A DNA stretch of 64,000 bases from Flavobacterium ajazii. Lineage in GTDB: Bacteria > Bacteroidota > Bacteroidia > Flavobacteriales > Flavobacteriaceae. The notes under the pieces are model-generated. The model ran no database searches. It saw nothing but the letters and a program-made list of their open reading frames with translations, and had not been told where the DNA came from. A program made the position numbers and the translations under genes. This document shows positions 53,936-64,000 of this stretch, piece after piece. Position 1 is the first letter of the stretch. Each line of letters begins with the position of its first letter. The stretch covers positions 62,001 through 126,000 of the forward strand of contig NZ_JAAEHL010000007.1 in NCBI RefSeq assembly GCF_010614725.1. Direction: 5' to 3'.

Positions 53936-53968
53936 AAAAAAAATCCCATTCGGCTATCGAATGGGATT
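53936..53968 (-). terminator. Intrinsic terminator after the dual-immunophilin gene
   Basis: Perfect 11-bp stem (AATCCCATTCG / CGAATGGGATT) with a 5-base loop, followed by T residues on the minus strand. Confidence 0.88.
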
Positions 53969-54003
53969 ATTATTTAAAACAAAACTAAATTGCTTTGTAA
54001 ATC

Positions 54004-54936
54004 TTACTTAACGTCCATTAATTCAACGTCAAAAATCAAAGTTGCGTGTGGCGGAATAACTCCTCCTGCACCTGATGGTCCGTAAGCTAAATCAGAAGGA
54101 ATTACAAAACGTGCTTTGTCTCCAACCTGCAATAAAGCAATACCTTCGTCCCATCCTTCGATCACCTGACCAATTCCTAATTTGAACTCGATTGGTTTTT
54201 TACGTGGATAAGAAGAATCAAAAACTTTTCCGTTTTCTAAAGACCCTTCGTAGTGAACAGAAACTGTTTTTCCTGCTTCAGCTCTTTTACCTTCACCTTT
54301 CTGAATCATTTTGTAACGTAAACCACTTTCTGTTTTATCAAAACCGGCAGCTAATTGTTCCATTTTTGCTTCAGATTCTGCTTTTAAAGCAGCTTCTCTT
54401 TTTAAACGAGCACCTTTTAAACCAATAAAAGCTTCGATAGCATTCCATTTTTGAGCTTCTTCCCCAACTCTGATAATTTCTAAAGTTTCAAGAGCATCAC
54501 CCTGAGCAACTGCGTCAACTACTTCCTGTCCTTCTACAACATGACCAAAAACACTGTGCTTTCCGTCTAACCATGGAGTTGGAACGTGTGTGATAAAAAA
54601 CTGAGAACCATTACTTCCAGGACCAGAATTAGCCATAGATAAAACTCCCGGACGATCGTGTTTTAAACTTGATACAAATTCGTCATCAAATTTATAACCT
54701 GGATCTCCTGTTCCGGTTCCTTTTGGACAACCACCCTGAATCATAAAATCAGGAATTACTCTGTGAAAAGTTAATCCGTCATAAAATTTATTCCCCTGAG
54801 GCTTTACTTTATTCTCCATATTTCCTTCTGCAAGAGCTACAAAATTCCCTACGGTTCCCGGTGTCAAATCGTGTGTAAGTTTTACTAAAATCGAACCTTT
54901 GCTTGTGTTGAATTTAGCATATATTCCGTTTTCCAT
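54004..54936 (-). CDS. Cyclophilin-FKBP fusion peptidyl-prolyl isomerase
   Basis: The 310-residue protein has two prolyl isomerase domains. A cyclophilin domain spans about 1-160 ([19 protein letters not shown] with the catalytic Arg, [29 protein letters not shown]). An FKBP domain spans about 205-310 ([59 protein letters not shown]). A charged Lys/Glu/Ala-rich helix joins them. This is the cyclophilin-first dual-family immunophilin arrangement known in flavobacteria (from memory). There is no signal peptide, so it acts in the cytoplasm. Confidence 0.93.
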   Translation of the reverse strand: MENGIYAKFNTSKGSILVKLTHDLTPGTVGNFVALAEGNMENKVKPQGNKFYDGLTFHRVIPDFMIQGGCPKGTGTGDPGYKFDDEFVSSLKHDRPGVLSMANSGPGSNGSQFFITHVPTPWLDGKHSVFGHVVEGQEVVDAVAQGDALETLEIIRVGEEAQKWNAIEAFIGLKGARLKREAALKAESEAKMEQLAAGFDKTESGLRYKMIQKGEGKRAEAGKTVSVHYEGSLENGKVFDSSYPRKKPIEFKLGIGQVIEGWDEGIALLQVGDKARFVIPSDLAYGPSGAGGVIPPHATLIFDVELMDVK

Positions 54937-54996
54937 TGTTGTTATTTTTTAATTGAACGCAAATTTACAAATTAATTTTTTATCAATTTGTGCTTT

Positions 54997-56163
54997 CTAT
55001 TTTTTAGATTTTGATTTATAAGTAAGCCCGTAAACCGCTAAAGATAAAAGTGACAAAACCACACAGCCAATTGTTACTGCATGCCATCCTCCTAGTTTCC
55101 ATAATAATAATCCATAGGCAGAACCTGCAGCAGTACCTAAGAAACTAAAAGACATAAAAACAGTATTTAATCGGTTTCTGGCCTCAGGCAATAATGCGTA
55201 AACACGGGTCTGATTTGAAATATGTACGCCCTGAATTCCAATATCAATAAATACAATTCCGATTGCTACTCCAACGACACTTTCGATTGAAAAATAGAAT
55301 ACCAAAAAGCTGATCAAGATCAACAGACAGCCGTAACCAACTGCAACTCTTGAATTTCCCTTATCACCCATTTTCCCAACCAAAGGCGCTGCCAAAGCTC
55401 CGGAAGCACCAACAATTCCAAACAAACCGATTGTTGCACTGTTAAAATTGAACGGTTCTCCTGAAAGCAGTAAAACCATTGTGGTCCAGAAAGCACCAAA
55501 CTGAGCAAAACTGAATACATTAATTGCAGTTGCTTCACGCAAAACCGGCTGTGTTTTTATCAGTGTAAATAAGGACTGAATTAATTGTCCATAAGTTCCC
55601 TGAAACTGTGGTTTATTAATTGGGAATTTACTTTGAATGACAAAAAAGATCAAAAGGCAAATTCCGGCAGCGATATAAAACATCGATCTCCAGCCCAAGA
55701 CTTCGCCAATGAAACCGCTTAAAGTTCGCGAAAGCAAAATTCCAACCAATAAACCGCTCATGATAGTTCCTATAACTTTCCCTCTTTGTTCGTGACTGCT
55801 TAATGAGGCTGCCAGAGGCAAAATAAGCTGTGGCACTATCGAAGTGATTCCGATAAGCAGAGAAGCAATTTGTAAAATCAAAAAGCTTTTTGCAGTAGCT
55901 GCAATGATTAACGCAATTACAGAAGCAAAAGTGGTTATTAAAATCTGTCTTTTTCGTTCGATTTTATCACCAAGCGGTACCATAAAAAACAATCCTATGG
56001 CATAACCCGCCTGGGTAAGATACGTTATGGTTCCGGCGCTGGCTTCGGGAATTTTAAATTCGTTGGCGATTAAAACAATCAAAGGCTGGCAGTAATAAAG
56101 ATTTGCAACTATAAGACCAGTGCAAACTGCCATAAACAGGACATTTGTTTTAGATAAATTCAT
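54997..56163 (-). CDS. MFS transporter
   Basis: The 388-residue protein has 12 predicted membrane spans and the MFS loop-2/3 motif in FMVPLGDKIERKRQI, with a related second-half copy in PLVGKMGDKGNSRVAV. The opening (FMAVCTGLIVANLYYCQPLI) matches the YnfM/YgaY-like drug and metabolite exporter group. The substrate is unknown. It is a single gene with no local regulator. Confidence 0.87.
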   Translation of the reverse strand: MNLSKTNVLFMAVCTGLIVANLYYCQPLIVLIANEFKIPEASAGTITYLTQAGYAIGLFFMVPLGDKIERKRQILITTFASVIALIIAATAKSFLILQIASLLIGITSIVPQLILPLAASLSSHEQRGKVIGTIMSGLLVGILLSRTLSGFIGEVLGWRSMFYIAAGICLLIFFVIQSKFPINKPQFQGTYGQLIQSLFTLIKTQPVLREATAINVFSFAQFGAFWTTMVLLLSGEPFNFNSATIGLFGIVGASGALAAPLVGKMGDKGNSRVAVGYGCLLILISFLVFYFSIESVVGVAIGIVFIDIGIQGVHISNQTRVYALLPEARNRLNTVFMSFSFLGTAAGSAYGLLLWKLGGWHAVTIGCVVLSLLSLAVYGLTYKSKSKK

Positions 56164-56265
56164 TTTGCAAAAATACCAATCTAATCTTTAGTAAAACTTT
56201 AAAAAATGTATAAAATTTTCAAAGCTACAATCAAATCTGTGTTACATTTTGTCGATTCTGCCGAT

Positions 56266-56607
56266 TTAATATTTCATGAAATCTTCACGCATCGGACTAA
56301 AAACATCTGTCAGCATTCCTTCTTCAACACATAAAACGCCATGAATTGCATGTGGCGGAATATAAAAGCTATCGCCTTCTTTTAATAATTTAGTTACTCC
56401 GTTTATGGTAACGTCAAATTTTCCTTTTGCTACATAAGTTACCTGTGTATGATAATGTTCATGTAAAGCTCCTATAGCTCCAGTTTCAAAATATACATTA
56501 ACCAGCATGACACGGCTGTCAAAAGCCAAAATTTTGCGTTTTACACCTTCTCCAACTACTTCCCACTGAATTTCTTCCCCAAAAAGGAACTCTTTGCTTG
56601 TTTCCAT
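56266..56607 (-). CDS. Cupin-domain protein
   Basis: The 113-residue protein is a single cupin barrel with motif 1 GALHEHYHTQVTYVAKGKFD (metal-binding HxH) and motif 2 KEGDSFYIPPHAIHGVL. Small cupins of this type act as isomerases, dioxygenases or sugar-binding proteins; no specific activity can be named. It starts 2 bases after the archaemetzincin-like gene, so they are co-transcribed. Confidence 0.82.
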   Translation of the reverse strand: METSKEFLFGEEIQWEVVGEGVKRKILAFDSRVMLVNVYFETGAIGALHEHYHTQVTYVAKGKFDVTINGVTKLLKEGDSFYIPPHAIHGVLCVEEGMLTDVFSPMREDFMKY

Positions 56608-56609
56608 GC

Positions 56610-57509
56610 TTATTTATTATTTAATTTTTCTAAATCTTTTTTCATTAAAACCAATCCTTCTTCCAGATTATTCTCTTTAAAATATTGTTCTAATTCTTTC
56701 AACCTTTTTACATTATCGTATTTGAATCCCGAATGTAACTTTCTCTGACAAAGAGAACATAATCTAATAAAATGACTATCAGTTTCTGTCATACTATTGG
56801 TACCATTCATAACACAATTGGCTTCAATACAATGATGCAGACCGAACATATGCCCTATTTCGTGCGAGCAAATTTTTAACAATCGCTCTAAACTTAAATT
56901 AAAATCTGCATCTTTTTGCATTCTGTGAATAGAGCTTACCGCAATTCGGTCCCTGTAAGATGCCAGCCCAAAAACATAATTCCATTCGGGTTTGGGATAT
57001 AAATCCATTTCTGTTATTGCCATTAAAGCAACTCCTTTATCAGGTTCTTCTTCTTTTAAAACATCATTTAAGATATAACCTGCCAAAAATTGTTCTTGCC
57101 CCATACCTCCAATTCGTCTTGCTTTTTGCGGAATAATATCGTTCGAAACATTATCCAAAACTTTAGTTTCCAACTGAAAAAATAGTTGCAGATACTGACG
57201 AACTAATTCAATTTGCCTGGTCTGCAAAGAGTCAAACTTTCCAATAGGCTGTAAATAAATGATATTCTTCTCTTTGGTTGGAACAACATGTTTTGTTTTT
57301 ATAAACTGTTCGAAACTTTGTCCTTTTTCTTTATGAGAATCCAGCCAGTCACCATAAACCGGTTCCCTTAGTTTTACATCATTTGCTTTGATATCGGCAA
57401 AATAAGGATCTGGTGGAAGCTGTAAAATTGAATCCGACTCCGGATTTTCTTTTTTATTGGATTGACATGAACACAGAATCACAAATAACAGAAAAAGAAG
57501 TTTCTTCAT
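56610..57509 (-). CDS. Lipoprotein archaemetzincin-like zinc metalloprotease
   Basis: The 299-residue protein has a lipoprotein signal (KKLLFLLFVILCSC). Its metalloprotease signature HEIGHMFGLHHC is followed by EANCVMNG and, 18 residues later, LCSLCQRKL. This is the archaemetzincin pattern: HExxHxxGxxH for the catalytic zinc and four cysteines for a second zinc. Archaemetzincins are usually cytoplasmic, so the lipoprotein export signal here is notable. Substrate is unknown. Confidence 0.85.
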   Translation of the reverse strand: MKKLLFLLFVILCSCQSNKKENPESDSILQLPPDPYFADIKANDVKLREPVYGDWLDSHKEKGQSFEQFIKTKHVVPTKEKNIIYLQPIGKFDSLQTRQIELVRQYLQLFFQLETKVLDNVSNDIIPQKARRIGGMGQEQFLAGYILNDVLKEEEPDKGVALMAITEMDLYPKPEWNYVFGLASYRDRIAVSSIHRMQKDADFNLSLERLLKICSHEIGHMFGLHHCIEANCVMNGTNSMTETDSHFIRLCSLCQRKLHSGFKYDNVKRLKELEQYFKENNLEEGLVLMKKDLEKLNNK

Positions 57510-57620
57510 AAAGTAGCAAATGAATTAAATTAGATTTTTGAAATAAAATCGCAGCATATTTTGACGGATGCGAAAGAATTTAAAGCAAAATTATTTTCCT
57601 GCTCTGCAAAAGTAAATATA

Positions 57621-58157
57621 TTATAAAAAACGACTTTCAAAGTTTTTTATAAAATTTTGAAGAGCTGAGGCTGTCCCTTCAGAGACAATTTTTCCTTCAT
57701 CATTTACTTTTCCGCGTACGCCCTGAATTAAAAGCTGAGTCTGTTCATCAAATTTTGCCTCGAGGGTTTTCATTATCAACAAAAGCTGTTCATGTCCCAT
57801 TTCACCTGATGCAGATGCCGTTATCAGTCCTGTATTTTTATTTGAGAAAACGGTAGTTGAAACACACCATTCAAGTGCATTTTTTAAACTCCCGGGAAGA
57901 CTGAATACATATTCGGGAGTACAAATAATAACGCCATCGGCATTTATTATTTTATTTCTAAAAATGGAAATTTCTTTCGGAGGATTTTCTGTATCCAAAT
58001 CCGGATTGAAATGAGGAAGACTTTCTAAATTTTCAAAAATTTCTATTTCAAATTTAGATTCTAAGCAATTTGAAATGTATTTAAGAATTTTGAAGTTACT
58101 AGAATTACTTCTCGTACTTCCGGATATGGCCAGGATTTTTATTTTTGGTGAAGTCAT
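57621..58157 (-). CDS. NADPH-dependent FMN reductase family protein
   Basis: The 178-residue flavodoxin-like protein begins KIKILAISGSTRSNSSNFKI (phosphate-binding loop) and has PEYVFSLPGSLKNALEWCVS and ASASGEMGHEQLLLIMKTLE, all typical of NADPH:FMN reductases and related quinone or chromate reductases. It works in the cytoplasm. The specific electron acceptor is unknown. Confidence 0.88.
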   Translation of the reverse strand: MTSPKIKILAISGSTRSNSSNFKILKYISNCLESKFEIEIFENLESLPHFNPDLDTENPPKEISIFRNKIINADGVIICTPEYVFSLPGSLKNALEWCVSTTVFSNKNTGLITASASGEMGHEQLLLIMKTLEAKFDEQTQLLIQGVRGKVNDEGKIVSEGTASALQNFIKNFESRFL

Positions 58158-58224
58158 TAAATGAACTGTTCGTATTTTTAAATTGGATCTAAAAATACGA
58201 ATTGTTTAAAAATATCTCTAAAAA

Positions 58225-58575
58225 TTATTTAGAAGTCAGGAGATGTAGCCCTTCCATTTTTATCGAATCAATTGCTTGCGGAGGATAATTTTGTTTTTCC
58301 TGTCGCGTTGATGTTACTTTTCCTTCTTTGCTGATGTACACATAATTGTAACGCCAGTAATTTGTAGCTACCATTTTAGAACCATCTCCGATAATTTCCT
58401 GATCTGCATAAACAAGAATTTCTCCATCTTGCTTATTATCTAAAGTCCTAATTGGGTTCCCCAAAATTTTAATCACTTTAAGTTTAGATTCTCCCACTGC
58501 TACGCTAGCAGAATTGGTACTTGCACAGGATATAAATAACGCAAATACTGCAAAAATTAATATTGTCTTTTTCAT
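58225..58575 (-). CDS. Small lipoprotein (BamE/SmpA-like fold suspected)
   Basis: The 116-residue protein has a lipoprotein signal (MKKTILIFAVFALFISC). After it comes VAVGESKLKVIKILGNPIR and GEILVYADQ, the turn pattern of small BamE/OmlA-like domains. It ends in a basic segment. Identity as BamE itself is not supported. The function is unknown. Confidence 0.65.
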   Translation of the reverse strand: MKKTILIFAVFALFISCASTNSASVAVGESKLKVIKILGNPIRTLDNKQDGEILVYADQEIIGDGSKMVATNYWRYNYVYISKEGKVTSTRQEKQNYPPQAIDSIKMEGLHLLTSK

Positions 58576-58722
58576 AATCAGATATTTGAAATTATGTATT
58601 GCTTTTAAAATTACTCACTGATAATCAGAATATTAAAAACAAATAAAGTTAACTTATTATGTTTACATAATTTAATAGATATGTTAAATAATTATTGCCA
58701 AAAGACTCAATAGCATTATTTG

Positions 58723-58730
58723 TATCTTTG
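58723..58730 (+). promoter_or_regulatory. -7 element of the trmD promoter
   Basis: Perfect TATCTTTG. The only TTG upstream (58695-58697) is 25 bases away, longer than usual, so the -33 contact is uncertain. Confidence 0.42.
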
Positions 58731-58756
58731 CACCACAAGAAAATTATCGAATAAAG

Positions 58757-59431
58757 ATGCGAATTGACATTATTACTCTTTTACCTGAATTATTAAGAAG
58801 CCCTTTTGAGGCTTCGATTATGAAACGCGCCATTGACAAAGGTTTAGTCGAAGTACATTTTCACAATCTCCGTGATTATAGCACTAACAGACAAAAAAGT
58901 GTGGACGATTATCCGTTTGGCGGTGGTGCAGGAATGGTAATGACAATTCAGCCAATTGATGATTGTATTACACATTTAAAAAGTCAGCGCGAATATGATG
59001 AAGTGATTTACATGTCGCCTGATGGTGAAACTTTAAATCAGAAAATGGCAAATAAGATGTCTATGTATAAAAACATTATCATTTTATGCGGACATTATAA
59101 AGGTGTTGACCAAAGAGTTCGAGATCATTTTATTACAAAAGAAATATCTATTGGCGATTATGTATTATCGGGAGGAGAATTAGGCGCTTTAGTTTTATCA
59201 GATGCCCTAATTCGACTAATTCCAGGTGTTTTGAGCGATGAAACCTCAGCACTGACAGATAGTTTTCAGGATGATTTATTATCAGGACCTATATATACAC
59301 GGCCTGCAGATTATAAAGGCTGGAAAGTCCCTGAAGTTTTAACCAGCGGTCATGCTGCCAAAATTGATAAATGGCGCGAGGATATGGCGTATGAGCATAC
59401 AAAGAACAGGCGCCCGGATTTGCTTGAGTAA
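58757..59431 (+). CDS. trmD: tRNA (guanine-37-N1)-methyltransferase
   Basis: The 224-residue SPOUT enzyme begins [20 protein letters not shown] and has [25 protein letters not shown], the knot motif [27 protein letters not shown] and [16 protein letters not shown]. TrmD methylates N1 of G37 in tRNAs that read codons starting with C or G, preventing +1 frameshifts. It is followed by rplS, the usual flavobacterial order. Confidence 0.97.
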   Translation: MRIDIITLLPELLRSPFEASIMKRAIDKGLVEVHFHNLRDYSTNRQKSVDDYPFGGGAGMVMTIQPIDDCITHLKSQREYDEVIYMSPDGETLNQKMANKMSMYKNIIILCGHYKGVDQRVRDHFITKEISIGDYVLSGGELGALVLSDALIRLIPGVLSDETSALTDSFQDDLLSGPIYTRPADYKGWKVPEVLTSGHAAKIDKWREDMAYEHTKNRRPDLLE

Positions 59432-59510
59432 ATTCCAAATTTTAAAAATTCCAAATCCCAATTAATCAACCAGTTAAAAAATTGAAATTTGGAATTTATT
59501 TTTATTGGAA
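59430..59510 (+). repeat. AAATTCCAAATTT inverted repeat and related copies after trmD
   Basis: A perfect 13-bp inverted repeat (AAATTCCAAATTT at 59430-59442, complement at 59485-59497) is followed by T-rich DNA that may terminate trmD transcription. Related TTGGAATTT sequence recurs inside it and just upstream of the rplS promoter. Confidence 0.6.
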
Positions 59511-59533
59511 TTTATTTTTTTTGTCTAAATTTG
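59505..59533 (+). promoter_or_regulatory. Predicted promoter of rplS
   Basis: TTG at 59505-59507, 18 bases, then a perfect TAAATTTG at 59526-59533. It is one of the best promoters in the window. The transcript would start near 59539. Confidence 0.6.
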
Positions 59534-59539
59534 CACCCG

Positions 59540-59606
59540 AATTTGACCAACCTCTGGCGAGATCCGTGAATGTTGTTCTAATATAAAAACCATAATTTAA
59601 ATTATC
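59540..59606 (+). ncRNA. Probable L19 leader (autoregulatory ribosomal-protein leader RNA)
   Basis: Between the predicted start and the rplS ATG lies a leader of about 67 bases. Its GC-containing block (ACCAACCTCTGGCGAG, then ATCCGTGAATGTTG) is unlike the AT-rich surroundings. A structured L19 leader has been described in Flavobacteria, and position and composition fit it. I recognise it by context only and could not test it against the covariance model. Confidence 0.5.
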
Positions 59607-59957
59607 ATGGCAGATTTATTAAAATTCGTCCAAAACGAATTCGTTGCTAAAAAAGATTTCCCTGACTTCGGAGCTGGAGATACTATTACAGTTTTCTACG
59701 AAATTAAAGAGGGTGAAAAAACAAGAACTCAGTTTTTTAAAGGAGTTGTTATTCAAAGAAGAGGTTCTGGAGTTACAGAAACTTTTACTATTCGTAAAAT
59801 GTCTGGTGCTATCGGAGTTGAGCGTATCTTCCCGGTAAACTTGCCAGCTTTACAAAAAATTGAAATCAACAAGAAAGGTGCTGTACGTAGAGCTAGAATT
59901 TTCTACTTCAGACAACTTACTGGTAAAAAAGCTAAGATTAAAGATAAAAGAAGATAA
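59607..59957 (+). CDS. rplS: 50S ribosomal protein L19
   Basis: The 116-residue protein has the L19 signatures FGAGDTITVFYEIKEGEKTR, QFFKGVVIQRRGSGVTETFT and the IRKMSGAIGVERIFPVNLPA core, with a basic C-terminus rich in Lys/Arg. L19 sits at the 30S-50S interface. It has its own strong promoter and leader and ends in a strong terminator, so it is expressed apart from trmD. Confidence 0.98.
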   Translation: MADLLKFVQNEFVAKKDFPDFGAGDTITVFYEIKEGEKTRTQFFKGVVIQRRGSGVTETFTIRKMSGAIGVERIFPVNLPALQKIEINKKGAVRRARIFYFRQLTGKKAKIKDKRR

Positions 59958-59978
59958 TCATTTATCTCTTTGTTATAA

Positions 59979-60016
59979 AAAACTCGTTTCAGATAATTTG
60001 AAACGAGTTTTTTTTT
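59979..60016 (+). terminator. Intrinsic terminator after rplS
   Basis: 12-bp stem or longer (AAACTCGTTTCA / TGAAACGAGTTT) with a 7-base loop, followed by nine or more T. Confidence 0.93.
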
Positions 60017-60083
60017 ATGGCTAATTTTTGAAATACCAAAACCGTAATTTTTCACTATTAAAATCATTGATTTGATAATTTAA

Positions 60084-62462
<2,379 letters not shown>

Positions 62463-62491
62463 TTAAAAAGCAATCTTATTTATATATTGAG

Positions 62492-62523
62492 AAAAGACAA
62501 TCATTTCTGATTGTCTTTTTTTT
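62492..62523 (+). terminator. Intrinsic terminator after icd
   Basis: Perfect 12-bp stem (AAAAGACAATCA / TGATTGTCTTTT) with a TTTC loop, followed by more T. Confidence 0.92.
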
Positions 62524-62565
62524 ATGCTTATTTTTTTCAGTCAAATAGTATAAAAAAAACACTTT

Positions 62566-62589
62566 ATAAATAAGCGAACATTCATTTAT
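62566..62589 (+). promoter_or_regulatory. Putative TetR operator
   Basis: The imperfect palindrome ATAAATAAGCG-AACATTCATTTAT is centred near 62578, about 45 bases before the tetR start. It has the GAACATTCATTT half that many TetR/AcrR operators contain. A TACTTTCG at 62596-62603 is a weak -7 box, which would place the operator over the -33 region, a typical repression position. Confidence 0.45.
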
Positions 62590-62622
62590 ATTTAATACTT
62601 TCGCATTATTAAAATACAATTT

Positions 62623-63213
62623 ATGCGAACAAGAGACACAAACAAAGAAGACCTCGTTAAACAAAAAGCCATTGAAATACTGGTAAAGCTGGGAATTGAA
62701 GGTTTTGGAATGAACAGACTGGCAAAAGAATGTGGCGTCTCCGTTGCAACCCTTTATATTTATTACAATGACAAAGATGATCTCATAAAAAAGACAGGAA
62801 TAGAAATTGGACAAAATTTCTTTAGCGAAATGACCAAAGGTTTTTTACCTACGATGTCTTTCAAGGAAGGATTGCGTAAACAATGGGAAAACAGAGCCAG
62901 ATTTGCATTAAAACATCCATTAAAAGTTGCCTGTTGGGAGCTCCTAAGCCATTCCAGTTACAGGGAAAATATTTTAAATGAAAGCTTATCCGAATTTAAA
63001 GTTATAATGACCAACTTTTTTAACAACGCTATAGAAAAAAAAGAGCTTATCCCTATTTCCAAAGAAGTATTCTGGAGTATTGCCTACGGACCTCTTTATT
63101 CCTTATTACGTTTTGAAAATGAAGGAAAAAACTTTAGCGGAGCTCCTTTCAAACTTACCCAAAAAGCCACAGATGAAGCATTTGAACTGGTCATAAAAGC
63201 ATTAACACCATAA
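62623..63213 (+). CDS. TetR/AcrR family transcriptional regulator
   Basis: The 196-residue protein has the TetR helix-turn-helix (KAIEILVKLGIEGFGMNRLA, then GVSVATLYIYYNDKDDLIK) and an all-helical ligand-binding C-terminus. It is the first gene of a three-gene unit with a small protein and an MFS transporter, so it is the likely local repressor of that efflux unit. The inducer is unknown. Confidence 0.9.
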   Translation: MRTRDTNKEDLVKQKAIEILVKLGIEGFGMNRLAKECGVSVATLYIYYNDKDDLIKKTGIEIGQNFFSEMTKGFLPTMSFKEGLRKQWENRARFALKHPLKVACWELLSHSSYRENILNESLSEFKVIMTNFFNNAIEKKELIPISKEVFWSIAYGPLYSLLRFENEGKNFSGAPFKLTQKATDEAFELVIKALTP

Positions 63214-63237
63214 ATCAATTTTTAAATTAACCCTACC

Positions 63238-63465
63238 ATGGAAAATATTATAAATAACATATTGATTTTTGCAACCAATATAAAAACCAAAAACGACAAA
63301 GAAAAAATAAGTACTGAATTAAATGAAAATCCTGAAATCATTCAGTGGAATATCGATCAGGAAGATATTGATTGTGTTTTGCGAATTGTAAGCGAAACAA
63401 TATCTGAAGAACAGATAATCAATATCCTTAACAAACATAATTTTAATTGCACACCATTAGAATAA
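63238..63465 (+). CDS. Small HMA-like ferredoxin-fold protein lacking CxxC
   Basis: The 75-residue protein follows a beta-alpha-beta-beta-alpha-beta pattern (ILIFATNIKTKNDKEKIS, IIQWNIDQEDIDCVLRIV, EEQIINILNKHNFNCTPL), like heavy-metal-associated chaperone domains but without the CxxC loop. Similar small proteins are found in other Bacteroidota (from memory). It lies between the regulator and the transporter, with gaps of 24 and 7 bases, so it is translated with them. Function unknown; a small-molecule or protein-binding role is possible. Confidence 0.65.
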   Translation: MENIINNILIFATNIKTKNDKEKISTELNENPEIIQWNIDQEDIDCVLRIVSETISEEQIINILNKHNFNCTPLE

Positions 63466-63472
63466 ATCAAAA

Positions 63473-64000
63473 ATGAAAAATCAAAATCAGGCAATACCTT
63501 TTACAGGTTATCAAAAATTTGCAGTTTTTATACTTGCTATTACTCAATTTACTGTAATTCTGGATTTTATGGTAATGTCTCCCTTGGGCGATATACTCAT
63601 GAAATCCTTAAACTTAAAACCCGCTCCATTTGGACTAGTTGTTTCTGCCTATGCTTTCAGTGCAGGAATTTCAGGGCTTCTCACAGCAGGTTTTGCCGAT
63701 AAATTCGACCGAAAAAAATTATTATTATTCTTTTATATTGGTTTTATTGGAGGTACCATTTTATGCGGTTTAGTTAACTCCTACCCTTTACTTGTAGCTG
63801 CCAGAATTGTTACAGGTTTATTTGGTGGTGTGATTGGCTCAATTTCTATGGCAATTGTAGCAGATTTATTTACACTTCAGCAACGTGGACGCGTAATGGG
63901 CTTTATACAAATGGGTTTTGGAGCAAGTCAAATTCTGGGTATCCCAATCGGTTTATACCTTGCCAATGCCTGGGGCTGGCACGCTCCTTTTTTATGGGTA
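63473..64000 (+). CDS. MFS efflux transporter (3' end outside window)
   Basis: The first 176 codons are visible and open to the window end. They encode about five membrane spans: a start typical of multidrug MFS proteins (FAVFILAITQFTVILDFMVM), the loop-2/3 motif GFADKFDRKKLLLFF, and motif RIVTGLFGGVIGSISMAIVA. It is co-transcribed with the TetR regulator and the small protein. The likely role is export of a toxic or signalling compound. Confidence 0.88.
   Translation, partial: MKNQNQAIPFTGYQKFAVFILAITQFTVILDFMVMSPLGDILMKSLNLKPAPFGLVVSAYAFSAGISGLLTAGFADKFDRKKLLLFFYIGFIGGTILCGLVNSYPLLVAARIVTGLFGGVIGSISMAIVADLFTLQQRGRVMGFIQMGFGASQILGIPIGLYLANAWGWHAPFLWV

Overview
The window is a low-GC chromosomal segment of a Flavobacterium-like member of the Bacteroidota. 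Three things point there: Bacteroidota-type promoters (TTG or TTTG, about 16-20 bases, then TAnnTTTG) in front of many genes; lineage-typical families (long NusB, PUR-like DUF3276 protein, monomeric isocitrate dehydrogenase, DUF6515, cyclophilin-FKBP fusion); and N-termini of exported proteins ending in short lipoboxes. No rRNA, tRNA, insertion sequence, integrase, phage gene or CRISPR array was seen. Both ends cut a gene: a TPR protein on the left and an MFS transporter on the right.

Bases 1-2970 hold the TPR protein and ftsE. Bases 2976-14545 form a surface-polysaccharide locus: a 2OG-Fe(II) oxygenase, four glycosyltransferases, an FdtA-type sugar-nucleotide ketoisomerase, an FdtB-type aminotransferase, a Wzx-like flippase, a FemAB/GNAT-like acyltransferase, a methyltransferase, a tiny membrane protein and a membrane sulfatase/phosphotransferase-like protein. 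Together they suggest that a dTDP-3-amino-3,6-dideoxyhexose is made, acylated, built into a lipid-linked glycan, flipped and decorated. The rmlA/rmlB steps and the polymerase are not in the window. The left half of the locus is very AT-rich and has mixed gene orientation, which suggests acquisition.

Bases 14545-21950 carry a TRIC-type channel, then the conserved envelope module RDD / SpoIIM / DUF4129 / DUF4350 / MoxR / DUF58. It ends in a small membrane protein with two cytochrome-oxidase-subunit-I-like motifs. Bases 22039-31511 are housekeeping: a TrmH-type methyltransferase, 22 perfect 7-bp repeats, Rel (ppGpp), a Fur-family regulator, purA, a NudK-like hydrolase, an alpha/beta hydrolase, an L,D-transpeptidase and guaB. 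Bases 31691-35721 hold an outer-membrane barrel with a lipoprotein partner, HMG-CoA lyase and pyrD.

Bases 35960-42740 form a sulfate-ester utilisation cluster: an exported arylsulfatase, two outer-membrane proteins (one OprO/P-like), a DUF6515 protein, and an exported formylglycine-generating enzyme that would activate the sulfatase. Bases 42856-58575 are mixed metabolic and stress genes: peptidase T, YajC, NusB, Leu/Glu-type dehydrogenase, a solitary ABC exporter half, hydrolases, CsaA, cytochrome c, a dual immunophilin, MFS, a lipoprotein archaemetzincin and an FMN reductase. Bases 58757-62462 hold trmD, rplS with a structured leader, and icd preceded by a 17-A tract. The window ends in a TetR / small protein / MFS efflux unit.

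Intergenic DNA is rich in good intrinsic terminators and in short repeat families (TTAGTTG, CTCAG..CTTAG, TTGGAATTT). Promoter and terminator calls were made by eye. Protein family names are from recognition of motifs, not from database searches.
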